64,000 nucleotides of DNA from Paenibacillus auburnensis (GCF_927798115.1 NZ_CAKMMG010000012.1:114257-178256), one strand, 5' to 3'; positions 34,303-43,199 are shown, numbered from the stretch's first letter. The notes: generated by a model from the sequence alone, not told the origin. Numbers and translations are program-made.

Positions 34303-35247
34303 ATGAAGAAGCACAGTATTCTAACCACTGCTCTGGCCCTCACACTTGGACTGCAAGGAGCCGGCGTAACCGTTCATGCCGAAGGGACGGCTGCCGACAC
34401 CTCTGCCGGAACCGGGAAGACGCTTACTACTGCGACCGGTACCAGCAGCCATGCCCAGGCGGTTTATAAAGCTGCTTTGCCGTTTCTGGCAGACTCCGCA
34501 AAGCTTCCGCAAGCCATCCAATATTTGAACAGCAATATCTATGCAGTCAGCCCTTACCAGGCTACTGTTCTGATCCTGAAGCTTGAGAACCTGCACAAGG
34601 CGGCACTTCCTGTCTGGGATAGCAGATTCAGCGGCAGCTCTGTACAGCGGAAGCTTACTTCCGTTTACAAGGCAGGGATCAGCATGGCTAAGCTGGCCGA
34701 GAGTACAGAGGATGCTGCCCTGCGCACTTTACTGAAAAGTGCCGGGGAGAGCGGATATAAGCTGGAGACGGCCGAGGGCTCCTTTTTCCCGGTCATTGAT
34801 TACGCCGCCTACCGCAAATATAAAGTGTACGTGATGAGCGACATCCGCGATTATATAACGATTATGGCCGCGGAGTCGGATCTGCCTTCTTCCAAGGATA
34901 ACGGACTGGTCATCGGCTGGTCCGAGGTTGCCGCCAGAGCCTTGAACCAGGAGCAGTTCATCCAGCACTATCCCAAGTCGAACCGGATCACAGCGGTCAA
35001 GACACTGTATCGGGTGTATGTCACCAATACCTTCTACGGACAGAACAATACGCCACTCTTCCACTATGACAATCTGGAAATGGATTTGGAAGCACAGAAG
35101 GCCTACACCAGTATTCTGGCTAAAAATAACGGCAGCAGCACATACCTGCAGAAGCTTGACGGCCTGATGAAGCTGCTGAAAGAGAACGGCTATAAGCAGG
35201 ATGCCAGCGTAGAGAAGTATTTGAAGGAAGAGGTCCCGCTGACTTAG
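34303..35247 (+). CDS. secreted hypothetical protein
   Basis: 314 residues. Signal peptide MKKHSILTTALALTLGLQGAGVTVHA with cleavage near VHA-EGT, then a Thr/Gly/Ala-rich linker to about residue 45. The rest is helical without Cys (YQATVLILKLENLHKAALPVWDSRF and LLKSAGESGYKLETAEGSFFPVIDY are typical). It ends ...YLKEEVPLT. CAGGGGGAAACTTCC precedes the ATG. It follows the DUF1129 gene by 40 bp on the same strand and they may be one transcript. No family recognised. Confidence 0.75.
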   Translation: MKKHSILTTALALTLGLQGAGVTVHAEGTAADTSAGTGKTLTTATGTSSHAQAVYKAALPFLADSAKLPQAIQYLNSNIYAVSPYQATVLILKLENLHKAALPVWDSRFSGSSVQRKLTSVYKAGISMAKLAESTEDAALRTLLKSAGESGYKLETAEGSFFPVIDYAAYRKYKVYVMSDIRDYITIMAAESDLPSSKDNGLVIGWSEVAARALNQEQFIQHYPKSNRITAVKTLYRVYVTNTFYGQNNTPLFHYDNLEMDLEAQKAYTSILAKNNGSSTYLQKLDGLMKLLKENGYKQDASVEKYLKEEVPLT

Positions 35248-35257
35248 CATACACAGA

Positions 35258-35299
35258 AAGGCCCGCCCCGGATTTTCTCCGAGACGGGCCTTTTATTTT
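35258..35299. terminator. bidirectional terminator at the end of 34303 and ilvA
   Basis: AAGGCCCG / CGGGCCTT arms around a 19-nt loop, T tract on the plus strand (TTTTATTTTA). It lies at the convergent ends of both genes and overlaps the ilvA stop codon. Confidence 0.8.
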
Positions 35300-36560
35300 A
35301 GATCAGCATATTAAATAAATTAGGTTCCTTGTTAATCTCCGTATAATCGACGCCCTTCTGTTTCATCCGTTCGATAAGCGGCTCATAATCTTCCCGCTGA
35401 AACAGCTCAATCCCGACAAGCGCCGGTCCGTTCTCTTTATCATTCTTCTTGGTATATTCAAAACGGGTAATGTCATCATCAGGTCCGAGCACTTGGGCCA
35501 GGAACTCCTTCAGCGCACCGGCACGCTGCGGGAAGTTAATCATGAAGTAATGCTTGAGTCCTTCATAAATGAGCGAACGCTCCTTAATTTCCTGCATCCG
35601 GTCAATATCATTGTTGCCGCCGCTGACGATGCAGACCACTGTTTTGCCGCGGATTTGATCCCGGTACATGTCGAGTGCCGCAATGGGCAGTGAGCCTGCC
35701 GGTTCAACAACAATCGCATTCTCATTGTACAACTCCAGAATCGTCGTGCACGCCTTGCCCTCCGGCACTTTGACCACATCATCCAAAAGACGGGCACAAA
35801 TATCATAGGTTAATCCGCCGACACGTTTCACAGCAGCCCCATCTACAAATTTATTAATCTCCGCCAGGGTTACAACTTCTCCGCGTTCTAAGGCTTCACT
35901 CATGGAAGCTGCCCCGGTCGGCTCCACACCGATGACCTTCGTCGCAGGACTTACGGTCTTCACATAGGTGGCTACGCCTGCTGCCAGACCGCCGCCGCCA
36001 ATGGTGACAAACACAAAATCCGCCGGCTTGTCCAGGCTCTCCATAACCTCCATGGCAATCGTTCCGTTACCGGCGATAATCCGCGGTTCATCAAACGGGT
36101 GAATCAGGGTCATGCTATGATCCACACAAGCCTGAAGAGCCTCTTCATACGCATCATCAAAGGTATCCCCCTTGAGAATAACCTCCACAAACTCACCACC
36201 AAAGCGCCGGACCTGCTTGATCTTCTGGTTCGGTGTCGTGCTTGGCATATAGACTTTCCCTTTAATCCCTAGCGCTTTGCAGGAGTACGCTACCCCTTGT
36301 GCATGATTGCCCGCACTTGCGCAGACAATACCCTTGGCTCTATCTTCAGCAGGCAGGCTGCGAATCATATTGTATGCGCCACGAATCTTGAAGGAACGGA
36401 CAATCTGCAAATCTTCACGCTTCAAGTATACATTGCAGTCATACTTGGCTGACAGCACCGCATCCAGCTGAAGCGGCGTACGGACGATTACCTCCCGCAG
36501 CACATGGTGTGCCCGCACAATATCTTCCATTCCTACGATCCGGTCTTCGCCGTCTCTCAT
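35298..36560 (-). CDS. ilvA: threonine ammonia-lyase (threonine deaminase) IlvA
   Basis: 420 residues from ATG 36560 (GAGGAATTG upstream). PLP enzyme converting threonine to 2-oxobutanoate, the first step to isoleucine. The catalytic Lys59 lies in DLQIVRSFKIRGAYN, and the PLP-phosphate loop and active-site serine region read VCASAGNHAQGVAY. GGGGLAAGVA is another cofactor loop. The C-terminal 85 residues form a single regulatory domain (NFPQRAGALKEFLAQVLGPDDDITRFEY), shorter than the two-domain E. coli form, as in Bacillus. Monocistronic. No T-box was recognised in 36561-36699. Confidence 0.95.
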   Translation of the reverse strand: MRDGEDRIVGMEDIVRAHHVLREVIVRTPLQLDAVLSAKYDCNVYLKREDLQIVRSFKIRGAYNMIRSLPAEDRAKGIVCASAGNHAQGVAYSCKALGIKGKVYMPSTTPNQKIKQVRRFGGEFVEVILKGDTFDDAYEEALQACVDHSMTLIHPFDEPRIIAGNGTIAMEVMESLDKPADFVFVTIGGGGLAAGVATYVKTVSPATKVIGVEPTGAASMSEALERGEVVTLAEINKFVDGAAVKRVGGLTYDICARLLDDVVKVPEGKACTTILELYNENAIVVEPAGSLPIAALDMYRDQIRGKTVVCIVSGGNNDIDRMQEIKERSLIYEGLKHYFMINFPQRAGALKEFLAQVLGPDDDITRFEYTKKNDKENGPALVGIELFQREDYEPLIERMKQKGVDYTEINKEPNLFNMLI

Positions 36561-36699
36561 CAATTCCTCGCCTCACTGTCTCTATCTATAATTTCCGCTT
36601 CTTGTAACATACTCTTCCAAGGACATTTTATCAAGAACTGTCCTCTCCAGGCAATACTCAACAGGCAAACATATAACATAAGTATTCACATCTTCCCAT

Positions 36700-36736
36700 A
36701 AAAAACCAGCTTTGTGCCCCTGGCCGCAAAGCTGGT
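36700..36736 (-). terminator. terminator of the chemoreceptor gene
   Basis: ACCAGCTTTG / CAAAGCTGGT perfect 10-bp stem, loop of 12; the minus strand continues TTTTTT. 21 bp after the stop. Confidence 0.88.
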
Positions 36737-36756
36737 ATACGAAATGCGTTAAACCT

Positions 36757-38937
36757 TTATGCCTTAAACCTGGATACGGCCTGCTGCAGCAGTGCCGAGC
36801 TATTCTTAATCTCGTCCATCTCCGTTACGATCTCACCCGATTTACCAATAATCTGCTCCGCTTGGACAGCAATGCTGCCGGCCCCTTCTGCCCCTTCGTT
36901 CGCAGCGCTGCTGGTCTCTCCAATCGCTGTCAGCATGCTCTGAATAGAGGCGAGAAGCTGTTCGGATGTGGCGCTGAAATCCGTCACCAGCTCATCGATA
37001 TACCGGGCATCCTCGCTGTACCGCTGACCGGTCTCCTGCATGGAATCATAATCTTTCAGTACCTGGCTGTCCATAAAATGCAGCATACTCTCTGCACCCT
37101 CCACCAGCTTGGATACCGCCTTTACAACGGATTCGGTTACATCCTGAATCTCTGTAACAGTCGCGCGTGAAGTTTCAGCAAGCTTGCGGATCTCTTCAGC
37201 TACAACTGCAAACCCCCGGCCTGCATCACCTGCTCTCGCCGCTTCAATGGAGGCATTAAGCGACAGCAGATTGGTCTGCGCGGCAATTTCGAGAATCGCA
37301 CCTGACAGGGCCTGGATCTGTGAGATGGACCCCGCCTGCTCTATCGCACTGCGCAGCTTCTCCTCGCTCTGCCCGTATACCTCATCTGCTTGCTGTCTGG
37401 ACCGGATAGCGGCTTCCTTAAGCTTGTCAGCACGATCATTGATCTGTCCGGCCGCCTCGGCGCCTTCCTGGGCTTTGCGGGCAATGCCGCTGATAGCAGA
37501 CTCGATTTCATTCGTACTGGCGTTCATTTCCTGCATAGAGGCTGCCGTCTGCTGCATCCCGGCCGACAACTCCTCGGTAATCGCCGAGATTTCCGAAATA
37601 CTGCCGTCGAGTACAAATACATTCTTCTCAGTGTTGTCCAGTGCCTCTGAAATACTGTGTGAGCTCTGCTTAATGTCCTGAATCAATCTCTGCTGGGAAG
37701 ACACCATATCGTTAAACCCCTTCGCCAGCACACCAATTTCATCTTTGGCCGTAACACTGGCCCGCGTTGACAGATCCCCCGTCATGGCTTTCTGGAACGC
37801 TGCTGTCAGAATGGGAATCGGCTTCAGAATACTACCCGAGACCAAATAGAGCAGTACAAACATCACTACAATAGAAATAATAATGGACAGGAAGAATATT
37901 AGCTTAAACGTTTGCAGTTCCTTCTCAGCATCCTTCTGGGGAACAATTAGTGCAACGGACCACTGTTTGTCCACCGCTGGTGCATAGGAGACATAGCTGG
38001 CTTCGCCGTCGATATCCGTCAGAATCACATTCGCGCCCCACTGAACCATTTTCTCGCCGACAGCCTTCCAGTCTGCTCCGAGATCACTCATTTTCTGCAG
38101 CAGGATATTATCTGTGTCGGGATGATAGATAAACGTCCCCGTCTTATCGATCAGTATGGCATATCCGCTGCCGTTGTAATTAAAAGCGCTCAGCGCCTGG
38201 ATAATCTGCTCCGTTGAGATATCCGCCCCGGCAACCCCGATCAGCTTGCCGGCGTCATTCAGGATCGGCGCTGTAACACTGACGACCATTTTGCCTGAAC
38301 CGGCATCAATGTAGGGATCCGTCACCGTCAGCTTGTTGTTCTGGACCGTGGTAGCATACCAGCCGCGTTCCTTCATATTGAAATCCGCCGGAGGCTCGAA
38401 CTCATCCTGGGTAATAACCTTATTCACCGCATCCAGGCCGATATACACATTAAGCAGGTTTTTGTTGCTGTCCTTAATCAGGTTAAGCGTCTGAATTAAT
38501 TCACTGTACCCCTCAGTGGTCTTGACCGTATCCGCTGAATCCACCTGTGCGATGAAGTTGCGGACATAGGCATTCGCGTTCAGCAATTCCACGCTGTCTG
38601 AAGCAGGCTGAAGCAGATCCTTGACCTTCACACTGATTTTCTCCTTCTCGTAAGAAAGGGAACTGTGCAGATCGTCCACGATAATCTGTTTGGCATTGCT
38701 ATAAATAACTACCGCTACAATAGCGAAAATAGCCACAACAGACAAAATCACCGACAAAAATAGCTTGCCGCGAATCCCCATATTACGTACTGCCCCAATC
38801 GATGACTTCCATGCGAGCGGCTTCGCATTCTCCTTGGACCGGCCCGCAGGTGGAAGCAGGACTGCCCCGTCCACTGCCTTCAGTTCAGGCTTCTGCTCCT
38901 TCTCGCCTAGCTCTTCCTTGATTTTTCTTAGTGCCAT
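36757..38937 (-). CDS. methyl-accepting chemotaxis protein (dCache type)
   Basis: 726 residues. A 50-residue cytoplasmic extension precedes TM1 (GKLFLSVILSVVAIFAIVAVVIY). The extracytoplasmic part (about residues 85-345) has dCache features: FEPPADFNMKERGWYATTVQ and YIDAGSGKMVVSVTAPILND. TM2 (FKLIFFLSIIISIVVMFVLLYLVSG) is followed by a HAMP domain. The signalling hairpin has ILEIAAQTNLLSLNASIEAARAGDAGRGFAVVAEEIRKLAE. It senses small molecules outside and signals to CheA at the pole. GGGAGGAGCCCT precedes the ATG. Ligand unknown. Confidence 0.95.
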   Translation of the reverse strand: MALRKIKEELGEKEQKPELKAVDGAVLLPPAGRSKENAKPLAWKSSIGAVRNMGIRGKLFLSVILSVVAIFAIVAVVIYSNAKQIIVDDLHSSLSYEKEKISVKVKDLLQPASDSVELLNANAYVRNFIAQVDSADTVKTTEGYSELIQTLNLIKDSNKNLLNVYIGLDAVNKVITQDEFEPPADFNMKERGWYATTVQNNKLTVTDPYIDAGSGKMVVSVTAPILNDAGKLIGVAGADISTEQIIQALSAFNYNGSGYAILIDKTGTFIYHPDTDNILLQKMSDLGADWKAVGEKMVQWGANVILTDIDGEASYVSYAPAVDKQWSVALIVPQKDAEKELQTFKLIFFLSIIISIVVMFVLLYLVSGSILKPIPILTAAFQKAMTGDLSTRASVTAKDEIGVLAKGFNDMVSSQQRLIQDIKQSSHSISEALDNTEKNVFVLDGSISEISAITEELSAGMQQTAASMQEMNASTNEIESAISGIARKAQEGAEAAGQINDRADKLKEAAIRSRQQADEVYGQSEEKLRSAIEQAGSISQIQALSGAILEIAAQTNLLSLNASIEAARAGDAGRGFAVVAEEIRKLAETSRATVTEIQDVTESVVKAVSKLVEGAESMLHFMDSQVLKDYDSMQETGQRYSEDARYIDELVTDFSATSEQLLASIQSMLTAIGETSSAANEGAEGAGSIAVQAEQIIGKSGEIVTEMDEIKNSSALLQQAVSRFKA

Positions 38938-39083
38938 AGGGCTCCTCCCACCTTCTATAAAAATGAGCCGATACTATCTTCTTATGTATGCTGCCTATGC
39001 TTTCGACTTATTTCTGCTTATTTCTGCAAAAAAACTCTTTATCCCTTTAACGTTTTGCATCGAGCTGTGAAAAAACTGTGTCC

Positions 39084-39385
39084 ATGTCAGCTTTTTTCAG
39101 AAAAAAGCGAATCAAATAAACATTTTCATCAGTAAACATTCATTTATTAACATAAATATCGGTAAATCCGGGGTTAATGATGAATTTAATGTTAGGTTTA
39201 ATATCATTGAAGGAGGTATTGCGTTCAATAAAGATGGAGTAATTGGCAGAATTAAAGCAGGGGATTCGCAAAAAGAGGAAGCGGATGCGGCAGAGAATAA
39301 TTCAAATGTTGTGCAAGCGTTTTGCCGCAACCACGAACAGGTACTGCCCTATGATACTTCTGAGCGTAGAGTCGTTCAGATATAA
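39084..39385 (+). other. stop-free frame behind a possible -1 slippery site; small gene or decayed gene
   Basis: An ATG at 39084 opens MSAFFRKK and stops after 11 codons (TAA 39117-39119). A heptamer A-AAA-AAG (39101-39107) lies in exactly the arrangement for -1 slippage. The -1 frame is open from there to TAA 39383-39385, about 92 codons, and reads like real protein (NIIEGGIAFNKDGVIGRI, GDSQKEEADAAENNSN). The -1 frame itself has no ATG/GTG/TTG before 39311. No good ribosome site precedes the ATG. Alternatives are a single-base indel in a pseudogene or chance. Product not recognised. It converges on the Spo0E-like gene with a 10-bp overlap. Confidence 0.3.
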
Positions 39386-39615
39386 CGCAGACGCAGTGAT
39401 TGTGCCGGCCATAGCCCCTCGCTCGCAGGTTCATTGCTGTGCAGGGAGCCCATTAACTCTTTGAAGTAATACCGGTTGTATTCATTTATAAGTTCGTCGA
39501 GTACCATCGATTGATGGAGCACGGCGGGATGGCCCAGGTAGAATTTCTCTTCGAGCTTATTTAAGTTGTGCCGGGCTTGTTCGATACTTTGCTTGAGAAT
39601 CTCTGATTCTTTCAC
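39376..39615 (-). CDS. Spo0E-family aspartyl-phosphate phosphatase
   Basis: 79 residues with a GTG start (AAGGAGGGATAAAAG upstream, spacing 7). The helix pair, HNLNKLEEKFYLGHPAVLHQSMVLDELINEYNR, has the SxxLDxLI active-site motif (SMVLDELI, about residues 35-42) of Spo0E proteins. These remove phosphate from Spo0A~P and so delay sporulation. Most members are 55-85 residues. The C-terminal 25 residues (MGSLHSNEPASEGLWPAQ) are extra. It is the only sporulation gene visible in the window, and lies 149 bp downstream of the pro-peptide gene on the same strand. Confidence 0.85.
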   Translation of the reverse strand: MKESEILKQSIEQARHNLNKLEEKFYLGHPAVLHQSMVLDELINEYNRYYFKELMGSLHSNEPASEGLWPAQSLRLRYI

Positions 39616-39708
39616 CTTTTATCCCTCCTTTTGATAGTATTGTAAAAGACTATGCCTTTCTCCATGTGAAATTTTTTTCAGATAAATAATAAAAAATATG
39701 AAAAGAAA

Positions 39709-39731
39709 AAGACCAGCCGGGGGCTGGTCTT
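39709..39731 (-). terminator. terminator of the RRNPP receptor/pro-peptide operon
   Basis: AAGACCAGCC / GGCTGGTCTT with a 3-nt loop, followed on the minus strand by TTTCTTTT. 34 bp after the pro-peptide stop codon. Confidence 0.85.
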
Positions 39732-39764
39732 GGGAAACCGAACTAACTACCAAATAAATACGGA

Positions 39765-39878
39765 TTACGCACCACCATGTACATTTAAAGGAACAAAAAT
39801 CGCTTGAGATATGCCTGGAATCACAGCTCCTAATAACAAACTACTTACCACTAACAACGCCGCCACTTTTCTTTTCAT
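39765..39878 (-). CDS. secreted pheromone pro-peptide (AloP-like)
   Basis: 37 codons, too short for most gene callers. The reading starts MKRKVAALLVVSSLLLGA, a textbook signal peptide (Lys-Arg-Lys, then a hydrophobic core), and ends with a polar tail, ...VPLNVHGGA. The ATG lies inside the 3' end of the receptor gene in another frame (38-bp overlap) with AAGGAG 10 nt upstream. Receptor-then-pro-peptide with overlapping ends is the usual arrangement of RRNPP systems (PlcR-PapR, Rap-Phr). In Paenibacillus such pairs are called AloR/AloP (P. polymyxa; known, not checked here). The mature peptide is probably cut from the C-terminal 9-12 residues and returns through Opp. Exact cleavage is inference. 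Confidence 0.7.
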   Translation of the reverse strand: MKRKVAALLVVSSLLLGAVIPGISQAIFVPLNVHGGA

Positions 39879-41247
39879 TTTTACCAATCTCCTTTTTCAT
39901 TAAATTTTGGTATTCAAGCTGTATATCAAATGATGCGTAATCCCGGAATCGTTCAAACAATCTCACAAATGAAAGAATACGCGGCTCATTATTAATAGAA
40001 TCAGCTTTCACTAAGCCGTGCAACAGATATGTAAACCCTTCTGAGTAATCCCCATTCCATAAATAATAATAGGCTAATTCATAGAAACATAGCGTAGACT
40101 CCTCAGCTATGATTTGATGCGTGTATATGCCTATGGACTCCGGTTGTAGCGTTACATAATGCAAAACCCGAGATTTATATTTTTCCAGAATATGATTTAT
40201 TTTAAAATCAAATCTATTGGCAGCTTTTACAATATTCAGAATCCCGATTAATATTTCATCCTCATCCTGGTCAATGAATGCTAAATAATCAGAAATGATA
40301 CCTTCCTCTCCGAGCAGAAGTCTGCAGACGAAAATATTCGCCTTTGACCACCCCTCGTAAAGTTTAACCCACTTTTCTGTTTCGTCATCCCTATCCTTAA
40401 CCCAGCTTAAGTCTACATACTTATATGCATATTGAAGTGCCTCTTCATAAGCTTCTCTTGCATCACAAACGCTGCCTCGCAGCAGATACGAAAATGACAA
40501 ATATACAAAGAGTGGTCGCTTCAATTTTTTTTTAGGCTCATCTCTTTTGTGTCCGGGCTTAGACGCCAACTGTAGCTGTATCTTGGCTTTAGTTCCTAGT
40601 TCTTCTGCGATTTCATCGACCTTATCCCAACGACGTAATGATCTGTATGTATTAGCCAGATCCCTCAAAGCATCAAGCTGATCGATTTCATCCAGCCTGT
40701 CCACAAAAGGTTCGAATTGAATCGCCGCTTGAAGATTGCGCTCCTGATTATCACTCATCCGGAGCGTAAACAGCCGGTACTGGCAAAAGGCCAGACGTTC
40801 CGAATGCTGTCTTCTTTCGCTTGCGGCAACGCTCTCATAGAGAATAACAGCGGCCTTATGTTTGCCGGCAGTAAAAAACTCTTCAGCAACTTCAAACAGC
40901 AGCGGCGAATAGGTCAAGTTGTCGAGCAGCAGCTGCACTGACCTGCGGATGCAGTCCAGACTGTCCAGCTCCGCACAGCGGAAAAGGAACGGCCTGATTC
41001 TGCGCCAGTTAGGCACAGTCTCTACAATACACTCCTGAATATATTGCTCATAGTAATAACCTTCCGGCAGGTTTAGCACCTTAGTCATCCTGTCCAGCTG
41101 GTCAACCGCCATAATCCTGTTTCCTTTCAGAATGGAGCTGACGGTCCCGGCATTCAGGCCTGCCTTCCTGCCTAGTTGGCTGAGATTTAAGCCTTCCCGT
41201 TCAATGAAATCTTCCAGCTCGCTGCGAATCGTGGTTGTGTAGTTCAA
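39841..41247 (-). CDS. RRNPP-family peptide receptor/regulator (AloR-like)
   Basis: 468 residues with a TTG start at 41247 (AGGGGGTG 6 nt upstream). The N-terminal Xre-type HTH spans residues 10-60 (LNLSQLGRKAGLNAGTVSSILKGNRIMAVDQLDRMTKVLNL). The remaining 400 residues are degenerate TPR helices (for example FVYLSFSYLLRGSVCDAREAYEEALQYAYKYV and ELAYYYLWNGDYSEGFTYLLHGL), the superhelix that binds a short peptide. By family knowledge the peptide alters DNA binding, and here it is most likely the product of the overlapping pro-peptide gene. The order receptor to pro-peptide means that the receptor's promoter also drives the peptide. Targets are unknown; the downstream Spo0E-like gene is a possible one. 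Confidence 0.88.
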   Translation of the reverse strand: MNYTTTIRSELEDFIEREGLNLSQLGRKAGLNAGTVSSILKGNRIMAVDQLDRMTKVLNLPEGYYYEQYIQECIVETVPNWRRIRPFLFRCAELDSLDCIRRSVQLLLDNLTYSPLLFEVAEEFFTAGKHKAAVILYESVAASERRQHSERLAFCQYRLFTLRMSDNQERNLQAAIQFEPFVDRLDEIDQLDALRDLANTYRSLRRWDKVDEIAEELGTKAKIQLQLASKPGHKRDEPKKKLKRPLFVYLSFSYLLRGSVCDAREAYEEALQYAYKYVDLSWVKDRDDETEKWVKLYEGWSKANIFVCRLLLGEEGIISDYLAFIDQDEDEILIGILNIVKAANRFDFKINHILEKYKSRVLHYVTLQPESIGIYTHQIIAEESTLCFYELAYYYLWNGDYSEGFTYLLHGLVKADSINNEPRILSFVRLFERFRDYASFDIQLEYQNLMKKEIGKNEKKSGGVVSGK

Positions 41248-41472
41248 TTAACCACCCCCTAAAAGGAACATCGGCAGTACATGCAGTATCCTCTGCTTCT
41301 TCGCTGATAACTGATAACATTTTCTAATATATTACAAATATAGCCAATTACTTTAGACTCGTCAACAGTTTTTTTTCTCTTTATCCCCATTTTTTTGCAG
41401 CATATTATATAATAAAACTTTTGTCCTACTTTGATGATAAAACCTATGTATTTAGACCAATACAACATAAAA

Positions 41473-41496
41473 TAGCCCCTCAATGCGGTGGGGCTT
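41473..41496. other. hairpin in the aloR-like upstream gap
   Basis: AGCCCC / GGGGCT arms with a 10-nt loop (about 41474-41495), in the 41248-41562 gap. A/T-rich sequence on both sides. It could be a second terminator of the SEC-C gene. No further gene was seen in this gap. Confidence 0.35.
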
Positions 41497-41562
41497 TAGC
41501 TCCGCTGATACTCAGGTACTTTGACAGGATTCCAAAACATAACAATACATATCTTCAAAAAA

Positions 41563-41588
41563 AGCTGCCGGGGGATTTCCCGGCAGCT
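41563..41588 (-). terminator. terminator of the SEC-C/HTH protein gene
   Basis: AGCTGCCGGG / CCCGGCAGCT stem, loop GGATTT-like, followed on the minus strand by TTTTTTTG, 9 bp after the stop. Confidence 0.88.
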
Positions 41589-41596
41589 CTACATTT

Positions 41597-42910
41597 CTAT
41601 TGCTTCAGCATCCATTTTAATAAATCCGGCACACTTGCCCATAAACGGGAATGCATAATAACGTATTCGATCGCTTCATTGGAGTCACCCATGCCGACAA
41701 AATCCGGAAGATTATGCGGCAGCCGTTTCACACCCAGTAAATAATCAGGCACATGCTTGTTCACTCCGCGCGCTACACGGTAGAGCATTTTGAGCTGGGA
41801 GGTGATTCCGTTCTTTTTATACTCCAGGACAATCCGGTCATAGGCAAAAGCCGCTGCCGCATCCTCCTTGCCGTATTTCTTAAGCACCTGCTCCGCCTCT
41901 TTCAGCTGATTGCTGTAGAGGTACACCGCAGCCAGCAAATAACGCGCTCCGGTATTGTCATCGGGATTAAGCTCCAGAATATGCTCCAGCGTCTGTGCCG
42001 CTTCTTCTGCTTTTCCGCCAAACCAGCAGGATTCGGCATAGCTCTTGCATATACGGATATAAGGACGGGTTTCATGAAGACCCCAGAAATGGCCTTTATT
42101 CTTCGCAAAAAAATCCTCGCCCAGCTCACGTCCGGCGGCAGCGATCCCTGCTTTCAGCAAAGCCCGTGCCTCCTGCTCATTCTCTGACTCCTCGGCGAGG
42201 ATCAGGTAGGCATCTGAGTTATCCGGATAAATCTCCAGTGCCGCTTCCGCCAGCTGAATCCGCCGCTTCACAGAGGTGGCTTCCATGGATTTATGCAGCA
42301 GCATCTGCGACTTCTCTCTGGGCGTGCCCGGACCGTTGAGGACGAGCAGTTCATCCGATTCTCCGCCCATGCCGTATTCCTCTATATAGTTGAGTATTTC
42401 CTTTACCTTACGGGAGATGGTTGCCGTGGTAACCTCATACTTTTCGGCCAGCCCAGTCTGGGTCAAAGTGAATCCGTATTCCTCGGATAGTATATATTCA
42501 ATGGCTGCGCAGAACGAGCCCGATTTCTTCACCGCAGGTTTGGTCTGGCGGGAGAAGCCGTTCCAGAGAACCAGTGCTTCAAAAATCAGTTCCCGCTCGT
42601 ACTGCTCCCTCATGCTCTCAATCAGCTGCAATGCCAGCTGTTCATGGGCCGGATGCTCCCATTTCAGCTCACGTGCAACCATTTTTTTCAGCTTGGTCAG
42701 CGTAAGCTTGCTTTCAGGCCGGACGACCGCTTCTGGAGCCGCAGGCATCGCCTCCGGTTCAGCTATTACAGCCTCACGGGCTGCCGCCTCTTCCGTTGTT
42801 ACGAGCCGCAGTATGGACTCCACCGCTGACGTTTCTTTACCCAGGCAGCATCTTTTGTATTTTTTCCCGCTTCCGCATGGGCATAAGTCATTTCTTCCAA
42901 CCTTACTCAA
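41597..42910 (-). CDS. SEC-C zinc-motif protein with HTH and helical repeats
   Basis: 437 residues from a TTG at 42910 (AAGGGGG 8 nt upstream; the frame extends 13 codons further without a site). The N-terminus, MSKVGRNDLCPCGSGKKYKRCC, is a perfect SEC-C zinc motif, as at the end of SecA. After a Glu/Ala-rich linker, a helical block includes an HTH (FTLTQTGLAEKYEVTTATISRKVKEILNYIEEYG, about residues 145-180). The rest is TPR-like (DAYLILAEESENEQEARALLKAGI; AAQTLEHILELNPDD). The C-terminus ends ...DLLKWMLKQ. Such proteins are widespread, function unknown; the HTH suggests DNA binding. Confidence 0.85.
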   Translation of the reverse strand: MSKVGRNDLCPCGSGKKYKRCCLGKETSAVESILRLVTTEEAAAREAVIAEPEAMPAAPEAVVRPESKLTLTKLKKMVARELKWEHPAHEQLALQLIESMREQYERELIFEALVLWNGFSRQTKPAVKKSGSFCAAIEYILSEEYGFTLTQTGLAEKYEVTTATISRKVKEILNYIEEYGMGGESDELLVLNGPGTPREKSQMLLHKSMEATSVKRRIQLAEAALEIYPDNSDAYLILAEESENEQEARALLKAGIAAAGRELGEDFFAKNKGHFWGLHETRPYIRICKSYAESCWFGGKAEEAAQTLEHILELNPDDNTGARYLLAAVYLYSNQLKEAEQVLKKYGKEDAAAAFAYDRIVLEYKKNGITSQLKMLYRVARGVNKHVPDYLLGVKRLPHNLPDFVGMGDSNEAIEYVIMHSRLWASVPDLLKWMLKQ

Positions 42911-43043
42911 AAGTGATTCCCCCTTAAATCTGTGGCTAGCCATTCGCATAAGCGTATCGCTACTTTTGCACTATAAGTATCTTTTCCCGGCACGAGGCAT
43001 TCTATATAAGTCAGCAGGCACGCCATACGTAAAAAACTGATTT

Positions 43044-43077
43044 AAAAAAGGCCTTTCCATGAAAGGAAAGACCCTTT
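43044..43077 (-). terminator. terminator of the pur operon
   Basis: AAAGGGTCTTTCC / GGAAAGGCCTTT with a bulge, loop of about 6, followed on the minus strand by TTTTTTAAATC. 123 bp after the purD stop codon; the gap has nothing else. Confidence 0.75.
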
Positions 43078-43199
43078 ATCTGTATATATCCGCACATTTT
43101 TCCCCCGTACGTGTTGTATTATAGCACTTCTTCTATCACTTGTCAGTCCTTTTTTGGGACTAATAGCGTAAAAATTTGCTAGGTTGCAGTTCTTTATCC

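Noticed and set aside
36561..36699. possible T-box or ilv leader before ilvA
   Set aside because: The 139-bp gap contains no T-box core, leader peptide or terminator in the ilvA direction.
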